A stretch of DNA of 64,000 nt from Clostridium ljungdahlii. Lineage in GTDB: Bacteria; Bacillota; Clostridia; Clostridiales; Clostridiaceae. The notes below the pieces were generated by a model. It saw only the letters and a list, made by a program, of their open reading frames with translations. It had not been told where the DNA came from and did not search any database. The position numbers and the translations under genes are program-made. Below, one piece after another: positions 53,952 through 62,966 of the stretch. How positions within the stretch are numbered: the first letter of the stretch is position 1; every line of letters starts with the position of its first letter. The stretch is from assembly GCF_001636845.1 (NCBI RefSeq), contig NZ_LITT01000002.1, forward strand, positions 62,001-126,000, read 5' to 3'.

Positions 53952-53978
53952 TTGACATTAACCACTAATAGGTATAAA
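53952..53978 (+). promoter_or_regulatory. Promoter of the B12-riboswitch transcript
   Basis: TTGACA (53952-53957) and TATAAA (53973-53978) with a 15-base spacer, which is short but plausible. Confidence 0.5.
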
Positions 53979-54002
53979 TTAAAATTAAATTATATAAAGA
54001 TA

Positions 54003-54163
54003 AATATAGGTTTAATCAATTTTAATTAAAAGGGAATCAGGTGAAAGTCCTGAACTATCCCGTAGCTGTAATAGATGAGTTTTAGTGCATTTATGCCACT
54101 TAAATATTGGGAAGGCGTACTAAAATGAAGAATCTTGAGTCAGAAGACCTGCCTATATTATAC
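54003..54163 (+). promoter_or_regulatory. Cobalamin (B12) riboswitch
   Basis: The conserved landmarks are in order: an AATATAGG closing strand, GGGAATCAGGTG, AAAGTCCTGAACTATCCCGTAGCTGTAA (core CCCGTAGCTGT), GCCACT, GGGAAGGCG and the B12 box GAGTCAGAAGACCTGCC, then the closing strand CCTATATT. This is a standard AdoCbl-class aptamer. A perfect terminator lies about 90 bases downstream, before the next gene. Confidence 0.94.
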
Positions 54164-54249
54164 ACAAATATCTCTACGAGTGATAGGGGGCGTGTTATAA
54201 TGATAGTTTTGTTGGATTTCTTATGACTGAACAAACTTTATTATATTGT

Positions 54250-54282
54250 TTCCTTTTAACGCTTTCGTTAAAAGGAATTTTT
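54250..54282 (+). terminator. Riboswitch-controlled terminator
   Basis: TTCCTTTTAACG pairs exactly with CGTTAAAAGGAA around CTTT, followed by TTTTT. It is the likely expression platform of the B12 riboswitch. Confidence 0.88.
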
Positions 54283-54306
54283 ATGTTTATAAGGGAGGAT
54301 TTTTTT

Positions 54307-54804
54307 ATGAATCGTTATTTTTATCAGACGCAGTTTTCTGAATATAAACCGGGATTGATTACTTATTTAAATAGAAATAATGAAATAAAAGTGAAAATTA
54401 ATAATGTATATTTTTATGAGTATCTTAAAAAAGTAGTAGGATTTTATAAAGAACTTGAACATTATTATGAAACCTATTCGTCAAAAGTAAAAGAAATTGT
54501 GGAACAAGATGGAATAGACCTTGAAAATATTAATGAAATTCTAAAGCTTGATATGTATTTGTATAACATTGTAAGTATATACCAAGATGATACTATATTT
54601 GAAGAAGATCTTGAATTTAATGAAAACTTAGAGAACTGGATTCATCATATTGATGAAGATACTTTGCTTGCCTACTTTAATAGCAAGTATGACTTAGATA
54701 TTTTAAATGATAAAAAGATATTTTTTAATATTTTTTCAAATAAACCTAAGTTGCATAGTCATGATAAACAGGTTTGGGATTATAAAAAGGTTGATGTAAT
54801 TTAA
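54307..54804 (+). CDS. Unrecognised protein under B12 riboswitch control (165 aa)
   Basis: I do not recognise this protein. It starts MNRYFYQTQFSEYKPGLITY at the ATG at 54307, with AAGGGAGG 8 bases upstream. The open frame begins earlier, but that part is the riboswitch terminator. It is soluble, acidic and helical (YEYLKKVVGFYKELEHYYE, then the acidic runs EEDLEFNENLENW and HHIDEDTLL), has no signal peptide and no clear metal motif apart from scattered His (LHSHDKQVWDYKKV near the end). Being shut off by cobalamin suggests a role in cobalt or B12 supply or in a B12-independent substitute. No B12 gene is adjacent. Confidence 0.75.
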   Translation: MNRYFYQTQFSEYKPGLITYLNRNNEIKVKINNVYFYEYLKKVVGFYKELEHYYETYSSKVKEIVEQDGIDLENINEILKLDMYLYNIVSIYQDDTIFEEDLEFNENLENWIHHIDEDTLLAYFNSKYDLDILNDKKIFFNIFSNKPKLHSHDKQVWDYKKVDVI

Positions 54805-54835
54805 AAATATATATCAATTATTATTGTAAATAATA

Positions 54836-54877
54836 AAAGTCTCGTCCATTTCTATGATGGATGGGCTTTTATTTTTT
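54836..54877 (+). terminator. Intrinsic terminator
   Basis: AGTCTCGTCCAT pairs with ATGGATGGGCT (with G-U pairs), then TTTTATTTTTT. It ends the B12-controlled gene. Confidence 0.75.
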
Positions 54878-54935
54878 CCCATTGAAACTATGCAGTAAAT
54901 AAGATAAGAGGTTACTTTCAATCATTGATAACTTG

Positions 54936-55067
54936 TTTATCCGATGACTACCTGCTCTAATACTCCCACTTTTCCAAGTGGGAGTAAAGAGCAGCTACGT
55001 CCCTGGATAACGATTTCTAAGCATCAGGTGGAGTCAAAACTCCATCTGATGCCAAGAACTCTGTTTA
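54936..55067 (-). repeat. Structured repeat copy 5 (type B, short)
   Basis: On the minus strand it starts TAAACAGAGTTCTTGGCATC and has the GGAGTTTTGACTCC hairpin, GTTATCCAGGGACGTAGC, a hairpin of CTCCCACTT with AAGTGGGAG and ends GGTAGTCATCGGATAAA. The second hairpin matches copy 1. It lies immediately upstream of helicase 2. Confidence 0.85.
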
Positions 55068-55113
55068 TGATATAATAGAAGGATTGAAAAATTTAAATTT
55101 ATAGGGAGAAGTT

Positions 55114-58100
55114 ATGTTAACTGAAGATGCATTGTTACAAATATTTAATGAACAAACTACAGGCGAAAATTATTTAAAAGGTCAGAGAGTTCTAGACAAT
55201 GATCTGGTATCTTGCATAGATATAATAGATGAAGACAAATTAATTTGTATAGAGGGAAATGTGATCTCAGAAAATCTTTTTAATGAATACAATACTAAGA
55301 TTGAAATGGATACGGGTAAAAAAAGCATTTTTTCTACATATTGCAGCTGCCAGGATTATGAAAAAAATGAATTTAAAAAAACAAACTACTGCTGTAAACA
55401 TCTCACAGCGACTTTTTATAAGGCTCTAGGGGATTTAGTTCAGCATGAAGCTTTAAAAGATGATAATATAAATAGTATATTTAAAAATAAAAGTAATGTT
55501 TTATCCTTGCTTTTAGGAGATGAAAAAGATAAGGAAGAATTAAAAATAGAGGTTTATATAAATAAAAACCAATGGAATGGTAATATAACAGCTGAATTTA
55601 AAATAGGAGTGAAGTCCACAAGTTCAAGTAATCTTTATGTTTTAAAGGATATAAATAATTTTTTGACATGCTATTATAATCGTGTTCCTATAAAGTACAG
55701 TAAAAATTTTACTTTTGATATAAAAAAGCAAAAATTATCCACTAAGGATAAGAGACTTATTTCCTTTATAGAAACTTTGAAGGAAATGGAAAAAGATTAT
55801 AAATATTTTCGTAAAAAAGGTGACGAATGTGTGAGTGGAAAGTATATTATCATTCCTAAGTATTTAATTAGAGAATTTTTTGAAATTATAAAAAAGCATA
55901 GAACATATCTAAATGAAGGATTTTTTTCTAGACCTATAGAAACAGAAATCCTATTTGAAAATCCAGCTGTGGAGTTTGATTTGAAAACCATAAAAGATAA
56001 TTACGTTCTAAAATCTTTATCAGGTATGCCAGAGTCTCTTAGCTCTAAAAATGATGTCTTCTTATATGGTTCTACTATATATCTGCCAGGCTATGAATTC
56101 TGCTATAAAATAAGTCCTTATTTGAAGGTCTTTAATGAAGCTAGGGTAGTAACTATAGATAAAGCTCAGGAAGATACTGTATTAAAAAGGCTCATTCCCA
56201 ATCTCAATTTTTTATCAGATAGAGTTACTTTGTCAAAGGCTATAAGAAATAAGGTTGTAATTGATAAGTGTAAGTTTAACTTTTATTTTAACAAGGAAGG
56301 TAAGGATATCACACTTATTTTAAAAGTTAAGTATGGGCAATTTGAATTTAATATTTTTGAAGATTGTGATGAAAGGATTATATATAGAGAATCTAAAAGG
56401 GAATCTCAGGTTATTGGAATTCTCACGTCACTAGGATTTGAAGAGGTAAATGGAAAGTTTTACTTTTTTATGGGTGATGATTATATTTTCAATTTCTTTA
56501 AAAATGAAGTATTTAAACTTCAAGAAATAGGAGAAGTTTACTATTCAGAAAACTTTAAAGGCATAAAATCCATAGGGAGTAAAGGTATAAATGGAGATAT
56601 CAAAACGGGTAAATATAATTATTTTGAAATGGATTTCAAAATAGGAAATATAGATCCAAGGGAAACTACAGGTATATTAAAAGCCTTTAGAGATAACCTG
56701 AAATATTACAAGTTGAAAAGCGGAGAATATCTTGACCTTGAAGAATTAGAACTTAAAAAGTTTTTAAAACTTTTAGATGTGGTTTCCTATAATAATATAG
56801 AGGATAATAATATAACGATAGATACAAATAAGGCTATCTTCATTGATGGATATTTAGAAGATAACAATATTACATATATAAAGGGAAAAAAAGAGCTAAA
56901 TAAAATAAGAAATAAATTTAGAAATGTAGACAAATTGGAATTTGAAGTCCCAAAAGAGTTAAATGCTTCCCTGAGAGAATATCAAAAATCAGGGTATAAG
57001 TGGTTAAAAAATTTAGATTACTTTGGGTTTGGTGGAATCCTAGGAGATGAAATGGGACTTGGAAAAACACTTCAAACTATTACTTTTATACTTTCCAGCC
57101 AAGGAAGCAAATCTTTAATTATAGTCCCCACATCCTTGGTTTACAATTGGATGGACGAATTTGAAAAGTTTGCACCTACTTTAAAGATATTACCTGTTGT
57201 AGGAACAAAAGAAGAAAGAGAAACTGCTGCTTTTCATATGGAAAACTACGATGTTATTATAACTACATATAATCTTTTAAAAAGAGATTTGAAAATGTAC
57301 TCTGAAAGAGAATTTGATTACTGTATATTAGATGAAGCACAATATATAAAAAATCCAAATGCTCAAAATACAAAGGCAGCAAAACAAATAAAAGCAAAGA
57401 CACGATTTGCTCTATCTGGAACCCCTATGGAAAACTCTCTTATGGAACTTTGGTCTATATTTGATTTTATAATGCCAGGTTATCTATATGATAAAAATAG
57501 ATTTAGCGTAAGGTACTATAAAAAGCTTAAAGAGAGTCCTGAGGTAATTGAGGATTTAAATAGACTCATAGCTCCATTTATACTTAGACGGAAGAAAAAG
57601 GATGTTATAGTGGAATTACCTGATAAAATAGAAAAGACACTTATGGTTACTTTAGATGATAAGCAAAAAAAAGTTTATAAAACTTATGCAGATCATGCAG
57701 TTGACCTCATTGAAAAAAAAGTAAAAGAGGATGAATTTAAGAATAGCAAAATAGAGATACTTTCCTATATAACGAAACTTAGGCAGTTATGTTTAGATCC
57801 TAGTATATTAATAAATAATTACAGCGGCGGAAATGGAAAAATGGATGCACTAGTAGAGCTGATTCATAAAAGTATATCGCAGGGACATAGAATACTTGTT
57901 TTCTCCCAATTTACATCTGTGCTTAAAAATATAGGAGAAAAAATTTCTGAAGAGAAAATCTCCTTTAGTTATTTAGACGGTACTATAAAATTAGAAGAAA
58001 GAATAAATATAGTAAAAAAATTTAACAAAGGTAAAAATTCAGTGTTTTTAATAAGCTTAAAAGCTGGAGGAACAGGATTAAATTTAACTTCAGCAGATGT

Positions 58101-58356
58101 GGTAATTCATTTTGATCCCTGGTGGAATACAGCTGTAGAAGAACAGGCAGCAGACAGGACTCATAGAATAGGGCAAAAAAATGTAGTGGAAGTTATAAAA
58201 ATTATAGCTAAAGGTACAATTGAAGAGAAGATAGTACTTCTTCAAAAGGAGAAGAAAAAGCTTATAGAAAAATTAATGGAAAATAAATTGGTGTCAGGTG
58301 AAAATTTAAAAAGTTTTACTGAAGAGGATATACTTGGATTATTTCAAAATAGATAA
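55114..58356 (+). CDS. SNF2-family helicase 2 with N-terminal SWIM finger
   Basis: A 1080-residue SNF2 ATPase. A SWIM finger lies near residues 75-95 (YCSCQDYEKNEF, YCCKHLTATF). A large middle domain of SNF2_assoc type follows. The ATPase core has LREYQKSGYKWLKNLDYFGFGGILGDEMGLGKT (Walker A DEMGLGKT near residue 645), DEAQ near 739, SGTPMENSLMELWSIFDF and WWNTAVEEQAADRTHRIGQ. The stop codon TAA is at the first base of a repeat remnant (58354). GGGAGAAG precedes the ATG. It is a paralogue of helicase 1 and the two bracket the B12-controlled gene. Confidence 0.92.
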   Translation: MLTEDALLQIFNEQTTGENYLKGQRVLDNDLVSCIDIIDEDKLICIEGNVISENLFNEYNTKIEMDTGKKSIFSTYCSCQDYEKNEFKKTNYCCKHLTATFYKALGDLVQHEALKDDNINSIFKNKSNVLSLLLGDEKDKEELKIEVYINKNQWNGNITAEFKIGVKSTSSSNLYVLKDINNFLTCYYNRVPIKYSKNFTFDIKKQKLSTKDKRLISFIETLKEMEKDYKYFRKKGDECVSGKYIIIPKYLIREFFEIIKKHRTYLNEGFFSRPIETEILFENPAVEFDLKTIKDNYVLKSLSGMPESLSSKNDVFLYGSTIYLPGYEFCYKISPYLKVFNEARVVTIDKAQEDTVLKRLIPNLNFLSDRVTLSKAIRNKVVIDKCKFNFYFNKEGKDITLILKVKYGQFEFNIFEDCDERIIYRESKRESQVIGILTSLGFEEVNGKFYFFMGDDYIFNFFKNEVFKLQEIGEVYYSENFKGIKSIGSKGINGDIKTGKYNYFEMDFKIGNIDPRETTGILKAFRDNLKYYKLKSGEYLDLEELELKKFLKLLDVVSYNNIEDNNITIDTNKAIFIDGYLEDNNITYIKGKKELNKIRNKFRNVDKLEFEVPKELNASLREYQKSGYKWLKNLDYFGFGGILGDEMGLGKTLQTITFILSSQGSKSLIIVPTSLVYNWMDEFEKFAPTLKILPVVGTKEERETAAFHMENYDVIITTYNLLKRDLKMYSEREFDYCILDEAQYIKNPNAQNTKAAKQIKAKTRFALSGTPMENSLMELWSIFDFIMPGYLYDKNRFSVRYYKKLKESPEVIEDLNRLIAPFILRRKKKDVIVELPDKIEKTLMVTLDDKQKKVYKTYADHAVDLIEKKVKEDEFKNSKIEILSYITKLRQLCLDPSILINNYSGGNGKMDALVELIHKSISQGHRILVFSQFTSVLKNIGEKISEEKISFSYLDGTIKLEERINIVKKFNKGKNSVFLISLKAGGTGLNLTSADVVIHFDPWWNTAVEEQAADRTHRIGQKNVVEVIKIIAKGTIEEKIVLLQKEKKKLIEKLMENKLVSGENLKSFTEEDILGLFQNR

Positions 58357-58380
58357 ACAGAGTTCTTGGCATCAGATAAA
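58354..58380 (+). repeat. Repeat remnant (copy 7)
   Basis: A 27-bp piece starts TAAACAGAGTTCTTGGCATC, as the left end of type B copies, and runs straight into AGATAAA, as the right end of type A copies. It looks like a copy deleted between its two ends. Its first 24 bases are an exact inverse match of the outer end of copy 5. Confidence 0.7.
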
Positions 58381-58404
58381 TTTCTGTATAGTAATCTCGA
58401 AAAA

Positions 58405-58560
58405 TGCATATTTATAATTAAATAAAATTTAGAATAAAGTGCTTTACACATTGATAATGTTTACTTTATATGGAGTTTTCTAAAAAAAATATATTTATTT
58501 TTATAAAAAATATTGCATATTTATTTATAAAGTCATATAATAACTACATATTTATAAAGT
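58405..58560. promoter_or_regulatory. Candidate arg operon operator/promoter region
   Basis: Three near-copies of GCATATTTATAA occur at 58405-58420, 58514-58530 and 58546-58560. They resemble AT-rich ArgR boxes, and TTTACA (58443-58448) with TTATAT (58466-58471) could be a promoter between them. The ArgR reading is weak. Confidence 0.35.
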
Positions 58561-58601
58561 TATATTACTTTTCATATGGAATTAGAAGGAGGCAAATTAT
58601 A

Positions 58602-59636
58602 TTGGTACAAGTAGGAATTATTGGAGGGACTGGCTATGTAGGTGCAGAGCTATTGAGACTTTTATCAAGTCATAATAAAGTTAAAATATCAGCTGTATCT
58701 TCTACCAGTTATAGTGGAAAAGCTATTTCTAGTATATATCCCAATTTTTATGGACTAAATCAAATTATATATGGAAATGAAGATGAAGTTATAGAAAAAA
58801 GTGACCTGATTTTCTTAGGCCTTCCAAGTGGATTAAGTGAAAATATTGTGGAAAAGGCAGTGAAAAAAAATAAAATATGTATAGATATGGGAGCGGATTT
58901 TAGATTTAAAAGTGAAACCGCATATAAAAAATGGTATAAAAAAGATTTTAAAATAATGGATTTACACGAGAAGTCCGTATATGGGCTTCCTGAGTTAAAT
59001 AGAAAATATATAAAAGAAACAAAAATTATAGGTAATCCAGGGTGCTATGCTACATCTGTTGAACTTGCTCTTCTTCCACTTATTTCACGTGATTTCATAG
59101 AGGAAAAAGGAATAATTGCAGATTGTAAGTCAGGAGTAACAGGTTCAGGAAGATCGTTAAATGAAAGCAGCCATTTTGTAAATTGTAATGAAAGTTTTAG
59201 TGCTTATAAAGTAGCAAATCATAGGCATACTCCTGAAATAGAAGAAAACTTAAGCAGTGTATCGAAAAAAGATGTTAAATTAACTTTTATTCCTCATTTA
59301 ATTCCTATAAATAGAGGAATATTATCTACAGTATATACAACTCCTAGAGATAAAGTAGATATGGAAAAATTACATGAGGATTACTGTGAATTTTATAAGG
59401 CAGAGCCTTTTGTAAAAGTGCTTCCACTAGGAGAAGTAGCAAAAATAAATAATGTTAGACTTTCAAATTACTGTCACATTTCTCTTCATTATGATGAAGA
59501 AAACAATAAGCTTATAATAATATCATGTTTGGACAATATGGTAAAGGGTTCTGCAGGGCAGGGAATTCAAAATATGAATATTGTTCTGGGGTTTGACGAA
59601 AAAGAAGGACTTAATGCTGTTCCAGCTATTTTTTAA
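58602..59636 (+). CDS. argC: N-acetyl-gamma-glutamyl-phosphate reductase
   Basis: A 344-residue protein that reduces N-acetylglutamyl phosphate to the semialdehyde with NADPH. It has GIIGGTGYVGAELLRLLSSH at the N-terminus, the catalytic Cys in IIGNPGCYATSVELAL and HRHTPEIEENLS (GlcNAc-type His). The TTG at 58602 follows AAGGAGG at 9 bases and gives the normal length; the open frame extends to 58470, but that part is AT-rich leader. First gene of argCJBD, the acetyl cycle of ornithine synthesis. Confidence 0.92.
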   Translation: MVQVGIIGGTGYVGAELLRLLSSHNKVKISAVSSTSYSGKAISSIYPNFYGLNQIIYGNEDEVIEKSDLIFLGLPSGLSENIVEKAVKKNKICIDMGADFRFKSETAYKKWYKKDFKIMDLHEKSVYGLPELNRKYIKETKIIGNPGCYATSVELALLPLISRDFIEEKGIIADCKSGVTGSGRSLNESSHFVNCNESFSAYKVANHRHTPEIEENLSSVSKKDVKLTFIPHLIPINRGILSTVYTTPRDKVDMEKLHEDYCEFYKAEPFVKVLPLGEVAKINNVRLSNYCHISLHYDEENNKLIIISCLDNMVKGSAGQGIQNMNIVLGFDEKEGLNAVPAIF

Positions 59637-59660
59637 CTAAATTTTAAGGAGGATATTAGG

Positions 59661-60881
59661 ATGAATTTTGAAATTATAGAAGGAGGGGTTACTTCTCCAA
59701 AAGGATTTGTATCTGCAGGGATTAGCTGTGGTATTAAAAAAAGAAATTCAAAGGACTTGGCTCTTATAAAATCAATTAGTCCTTGTAATTCAGCAGGAGT
59801 TTATACAAAGAATATAGTTAAAGGAGCTCCACTTATAGTTACTAAAAAGCACATGGAAAACAAAAGAGCACAGGCTGTGATTGCAAATAGTGGAAATGCC
59901 AATACTTGTACTGGTGAAGAAGGATTAAAAAATGCAGAAGAGATGTGTGAATATGTAGCAAGAGAACTTAAGATTGAAAAAGAAGATGTACTTGTAGCAT
60001 CTACTGGCATTATAGGAGTTAAATTAAATATTGAAGCTATAAAAAATGCAGTACCGGATTTGGTTAAAAAATTAGATAAAGATGGATATAAAGATGCATC
60101 CAAAGCTATAATGACTACAGATACTTTTCAAAAAACTATAGCCATAAAATTAGAACTTGGAGGAAAGACAGTAACTATTGGTGTTATGGCCAAAGGATCA
60201 GGAATGATACATCCTAATATGGGAACCATGCTTTCTTTTATAACTACAGATGTAAATATAGATCCAGATCTTTTAGATAAGGCTTTGAAAGAGAGTGTAC
60301 GGATAAGTTATAACAGGGTTTCAGTAGATGGAGATACTTCAACCAACGATATGGTTGTTATACTTGCAAATGGATTGGCTGAAAATCCACTTATAAATGA
60401 AGAAAATGAGGATTACAAATTATTTTTACAGGCACTTAAAAAATTAAATGTTGAAGTAGCTAGAATGATTGCAAAAGATGGAGAGGGTGCTACTAAATTA
60501 ATAGAATGTAAAGTACTAAATGTTTCTAGCGAAGAAAAAGGTGAGATACTTGGTAAATCCGTAATATGCTCTAATTTAGTAAAAACAGCTTTATTTGGAT
60601 GCAATGCAAATTGGGGCAGAATACTTGATGCCATAGGATATTCAGGAGTTGAATTTGATATAAACAAGATTCAGGTAACAATGGAAAGTAAAAAAGGGAG
60701 CGTTTTAGTATTTGAAAAAGGAGAACCTGTTCCATTTTCAGTGAAAGAAGCAACTGATATATTATCAGAAGACGTAATAGATATAATTATAAACTTTAAT
60801 TCAGGTAATTATAATGTGTGTTGTTGGGGATGCGATCTAACCTATGATTATGTGAAAATTAATGGAGAGTATATGTCTTAA
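59661..60881 (+). CDS. argJ: Glutamate N-acetyltransferase / amino-acid acetyltransferase
   Basis: A 406-residue ArgJ that transfers acetyl from acetylornithine to glutamate (and possibly from acetyl-CoA). The self-cleavage site is intact: KGSGMIHPNMGTMLSFITTD, cutting before Thr near residue 190. ANSGNANTCTG and CNANWGRILDAIGYSG are other landmarks. The presence of ArgJ and absence of ArgA/ArgE nearby indicate the cyclic route. AAGGAGG precedes the ATG. Confidence 0.93.
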   Translation: MNFEIIEGGVTSPKGFVSAGISCGIKKRNSKDLALIKSISPCNSAGVYTKNIVKGAPLIVTKKHMENKRAQAVIANSGNANTCTGEEGLKNAEEMCEYVARELKIEKEDVLVASTGIIGVKLNIEAIKNAVPDLVKKLDKDGYKDASKAIMTTDTFQKTIAIKLELGGKTVTIGVMAKGSGMIHPNMGTMLSFITTDVNIDPDLLDKALKESVRISYNRVSVDGDTSTNDMVVILANGLAENPLINEENEDYKLFLQALKKLNVEVARMIAKDGEGATKLIECKVLNVSSEEKGEILGKSVICSNLVKTALFGCNANWGRILDAIGYSGVEFDINKIQVTMESKKGSVLVFEKGEPVPFSVKEATDILSEDVIDIIINFNSGNYNVCCWGCDLTYDYVKINGEYMS

Positions 60882-60918
60882 ATAATAAAATTATTATAAT
60901 GCACAGGGGGCACGGGAG

Positions 60919-61773
60919 TTGAATTATAATGAAGTGGCTAAAATTTTAGCAGAATCACTGCCATATATTCAAAAATATAGAGGAAAAACAATAGTTGTCA
61001 AATATGGCGGTAATGCAATGATAGATGAGGAACTTAAAAAATATGTTATAAATGACTTAGTACTTATGAAATGTGTGGGAATAAATTTAGTAGTAGTCCA
61101 TGGAGGAGGTCCTTTTATTTCATCTTATTTAAAGAAATTAAATAAGGAAAGTGTATTTATAGACGGACTTAGATATACAGATGATGAAACTATGGATATA
61201 GTACAGATGGTTTTAAGCGGAAAAATAAATAAAGACCTTGTTAAATTAATTCAAAGCTATGGTGGAAAAGCTATAGGTCTCTGTGGAATGGATGGGTCCA
61301 TGATAAAAGCTAAAAAACTTTGCCAAAAAGTAGACTTAGGAAGAGTTGGAGAAATAACTGAAATAAATACTGAAGTAATTAAAAACTCTATAGACAGCGG
61401 CTATATTCCTGTAATAAGCAGTGTAGCACTTGCAAATGATAATGAAGGTGTCTATAACATAAATGCAGATACCTGCAGCTATAAAATAGCTTCTGCACTA
61501 AAAGCACAAAATTTAATATTGCTTACGGATGTACCAGGAGTTATGACAGATATAAAGGATTCTTCTACACTTATTTCAGAACTTAAATTAAAAGATATTT
61601 CAAAACTATATGAAAATAATATTATAAAAGGTGGAATGCTTCCTAAGATAAACTGCTGTGTTGAAGCTATAAAATCAGGGGTTAAAAGTGCACATATTAT
61701 TGATGGTAGAGTACCTCACTGTCTTTTAGTAGAATTATTTTCTAAGCAAGGTATAGGAACTATGATTTATTAA
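60919..61773 (+). CDS. argB: Acetylglutamate kinase
   Basis: A 284-residue kinase with VKYGGNAMIDEEL, VVHGGGPFISSYL, GLCGMDGSMIKAKKL and IKGGMLPKINCCVEAIKSGV, the ArgB set. The TTG start at 60919 has GGGAG just upstream (GGGGGCACGGGAG). It phosphorylates N-acetylglutamate; the N-terminal helix seen here (NYNEVAKILAESLPYIQKYRG core EVAKILAESLPYI) suggests the arginine-sensitive type, which is inference. Third gene of the operon. Confidence 0.92.
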   Translation: MNYNEVAKILAESLPYIQKYRGKTIVVKYGGNAMIDEELKKYVINDLVLMKCVGINLVVVHGGGPFISSYLKKLNKESVFIDGLRYTDDETMDIVQMVLSGKINKDLVKLIQSYGGKAIGLCGMDGSMIKAKKLCQKVDLGRVGEITEINTEVIKNSIDSGYIPVISSVALANDNEGVYNINADTCSYKIASALKAQNLILLTDVPGVMTDIKDSSTLISELKLKDISKLYENNIIKGGMLPKINCCVEAIKSGVKSAHIIDGRVPHCLLVELFSKQGIGTMIY

Positions 61774-61785
61774 GGAGGAAAAAAT

Positions 61786-62958
61786 ATGAATTATTTAGAT
61801 TACGCAAAGGAATATCTTATGAATACCTATAATCATCTTCCTGTAGTATTTACTCATGGAAAAGGATGTAAGGTATATGATACTTCAGATAAGGAATACT
61901 TGGATTTTACATCAGGTATTGGAGTAATGTCACTAGGCTATGGAAATGAAAATTGGATAAAGGCTGTAGAGAACCAGCTTGAGAAAATACCACATACTTC
62001 TAATATATTTTTAAATATTCCTGTACTTGAACTTGCCAAGAAATTTACAGAGCTTTCAAAAATGAGCAAGGTATTTTTCTGCAATTCAGGAGCAGAAGCC
62101 AATGAAGGAGCTATAAAACTTGCGAGAAAATATAGCTTTGATAAATATGGGAAAGGTAGATCTACCATAATTACATTAAATAAGAGTTTTCATGGTAGAA
62201 CTATAACTACACTAGAAGCAACTGGACAAGAAAAATTTCATAATTATTTTTATCCTTTTACAGAAGGATTCAAGTATACTGACGTTGATGTTAAGTCACT
62301 AGAAGATACTATTGATTCTACTTGCTGTGCTATTATGATAGAAGCTGTTCAAGGTGAAGGTGGAGTAAATCCTCTAAGTAAGGAATTTGTAAGCAAAGTA
62401 TTTGAAATCAGCAAAAAGAATGATATTTTAGTTATATGTGATGAAGTACAGTGTGGTATAGGCAGAACTGGAAAAATGTATGGTTTTAATAATTATGATG
62501 TACATCCTGATATCGTATCTACAGCAAAAGCTCTTGGAGGAGGTCTTCCTATGGGTGCTGTACTCTGCAATGAAAAGCTAAAGGATACCTTTAAATATGG
62601 AGATCATGGATCTACGTTTGGAGGAAATCCAGTTTGTACAGCAGGTGCTATAGAAGTTTTAAATACAATTAGCAAAGAAGGTTTCTTGGATAAAGTAAGT
62701 GAGAAAGGACGATTTGTCAAGGAATACTTTAAAAATAAACCTTCTAAAAATGTAGTAGAAGTACGAGGAATAGGACTAATGATTGGAGTAGAAATTAAAG
62801 GAGAATCTTCAAAGGTACAGAAAAAGGTACTAGAAAAAGGACTTCTTGTTTTAACTGCAGGACCAAATGTAATAAGGCTTCTTCCTCCACTTGTGATATC
62901 AGAAGAAGAATTGGAAAAAGGACTTAATATACTTTATGAAGTTATAGAGAGTATGTAA
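61786..62958 (+). CDS. argD: Acetylornithine aminotransferase
   Basis: A 390-residue PLP-dependent class III aminotransferase: FTSGIGVMSLGYGNENW, FCNSGAEANEGAIKLARKYS, SFHGRTITTLEATGQ, the LVICDEVQCGIGRTGKMYGF motif and the PLP lysine in STAKALGGGLPMGA. It makes N-acetylornithine from the semialdehyde with glutamate. AAGGAGG precedes the ATG. Last gene of argCJBD; argE is not needed with ArgJ, and argF/argG/argH are not in the window. Confidence 0.92.
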   Translation: MNYLDYAKEYLMNTYNHLPVVFTHGKGCKVYDTSDKEYLDFTSGIGVMSLGYGNENWIKAVENQLEKIPHTSNIFLNIPVLELAKKFTELSKMSKVFFCNSGAEANEGAIKLARKYSFDKYGKGRSTIITLNKSFHGRTITTLEATGQEKFHNYFYPFTEGFKYTDVDVKSLEDTIDSTCCAIMIEAVQGEGGVNPLSKEFVSKVFEISKKNDILVICDEVQCGIGRTGKMYGFNNYDVHPDIVSTAKALGGGLPMGAVLCNEKLKDTFKYGDHGSTFGGNPVCTAGAIEVLNTISKEGFLDKVSEKGRFVKEYFKNKPSKNVVEVRGIGLMIGVEIKGESSKVQKKVLEKGLLVLTAGPNVIRLLPPLVISEEELEKGLNILYEVIESM

Positions 62959-62966
62959 TTTGTATT

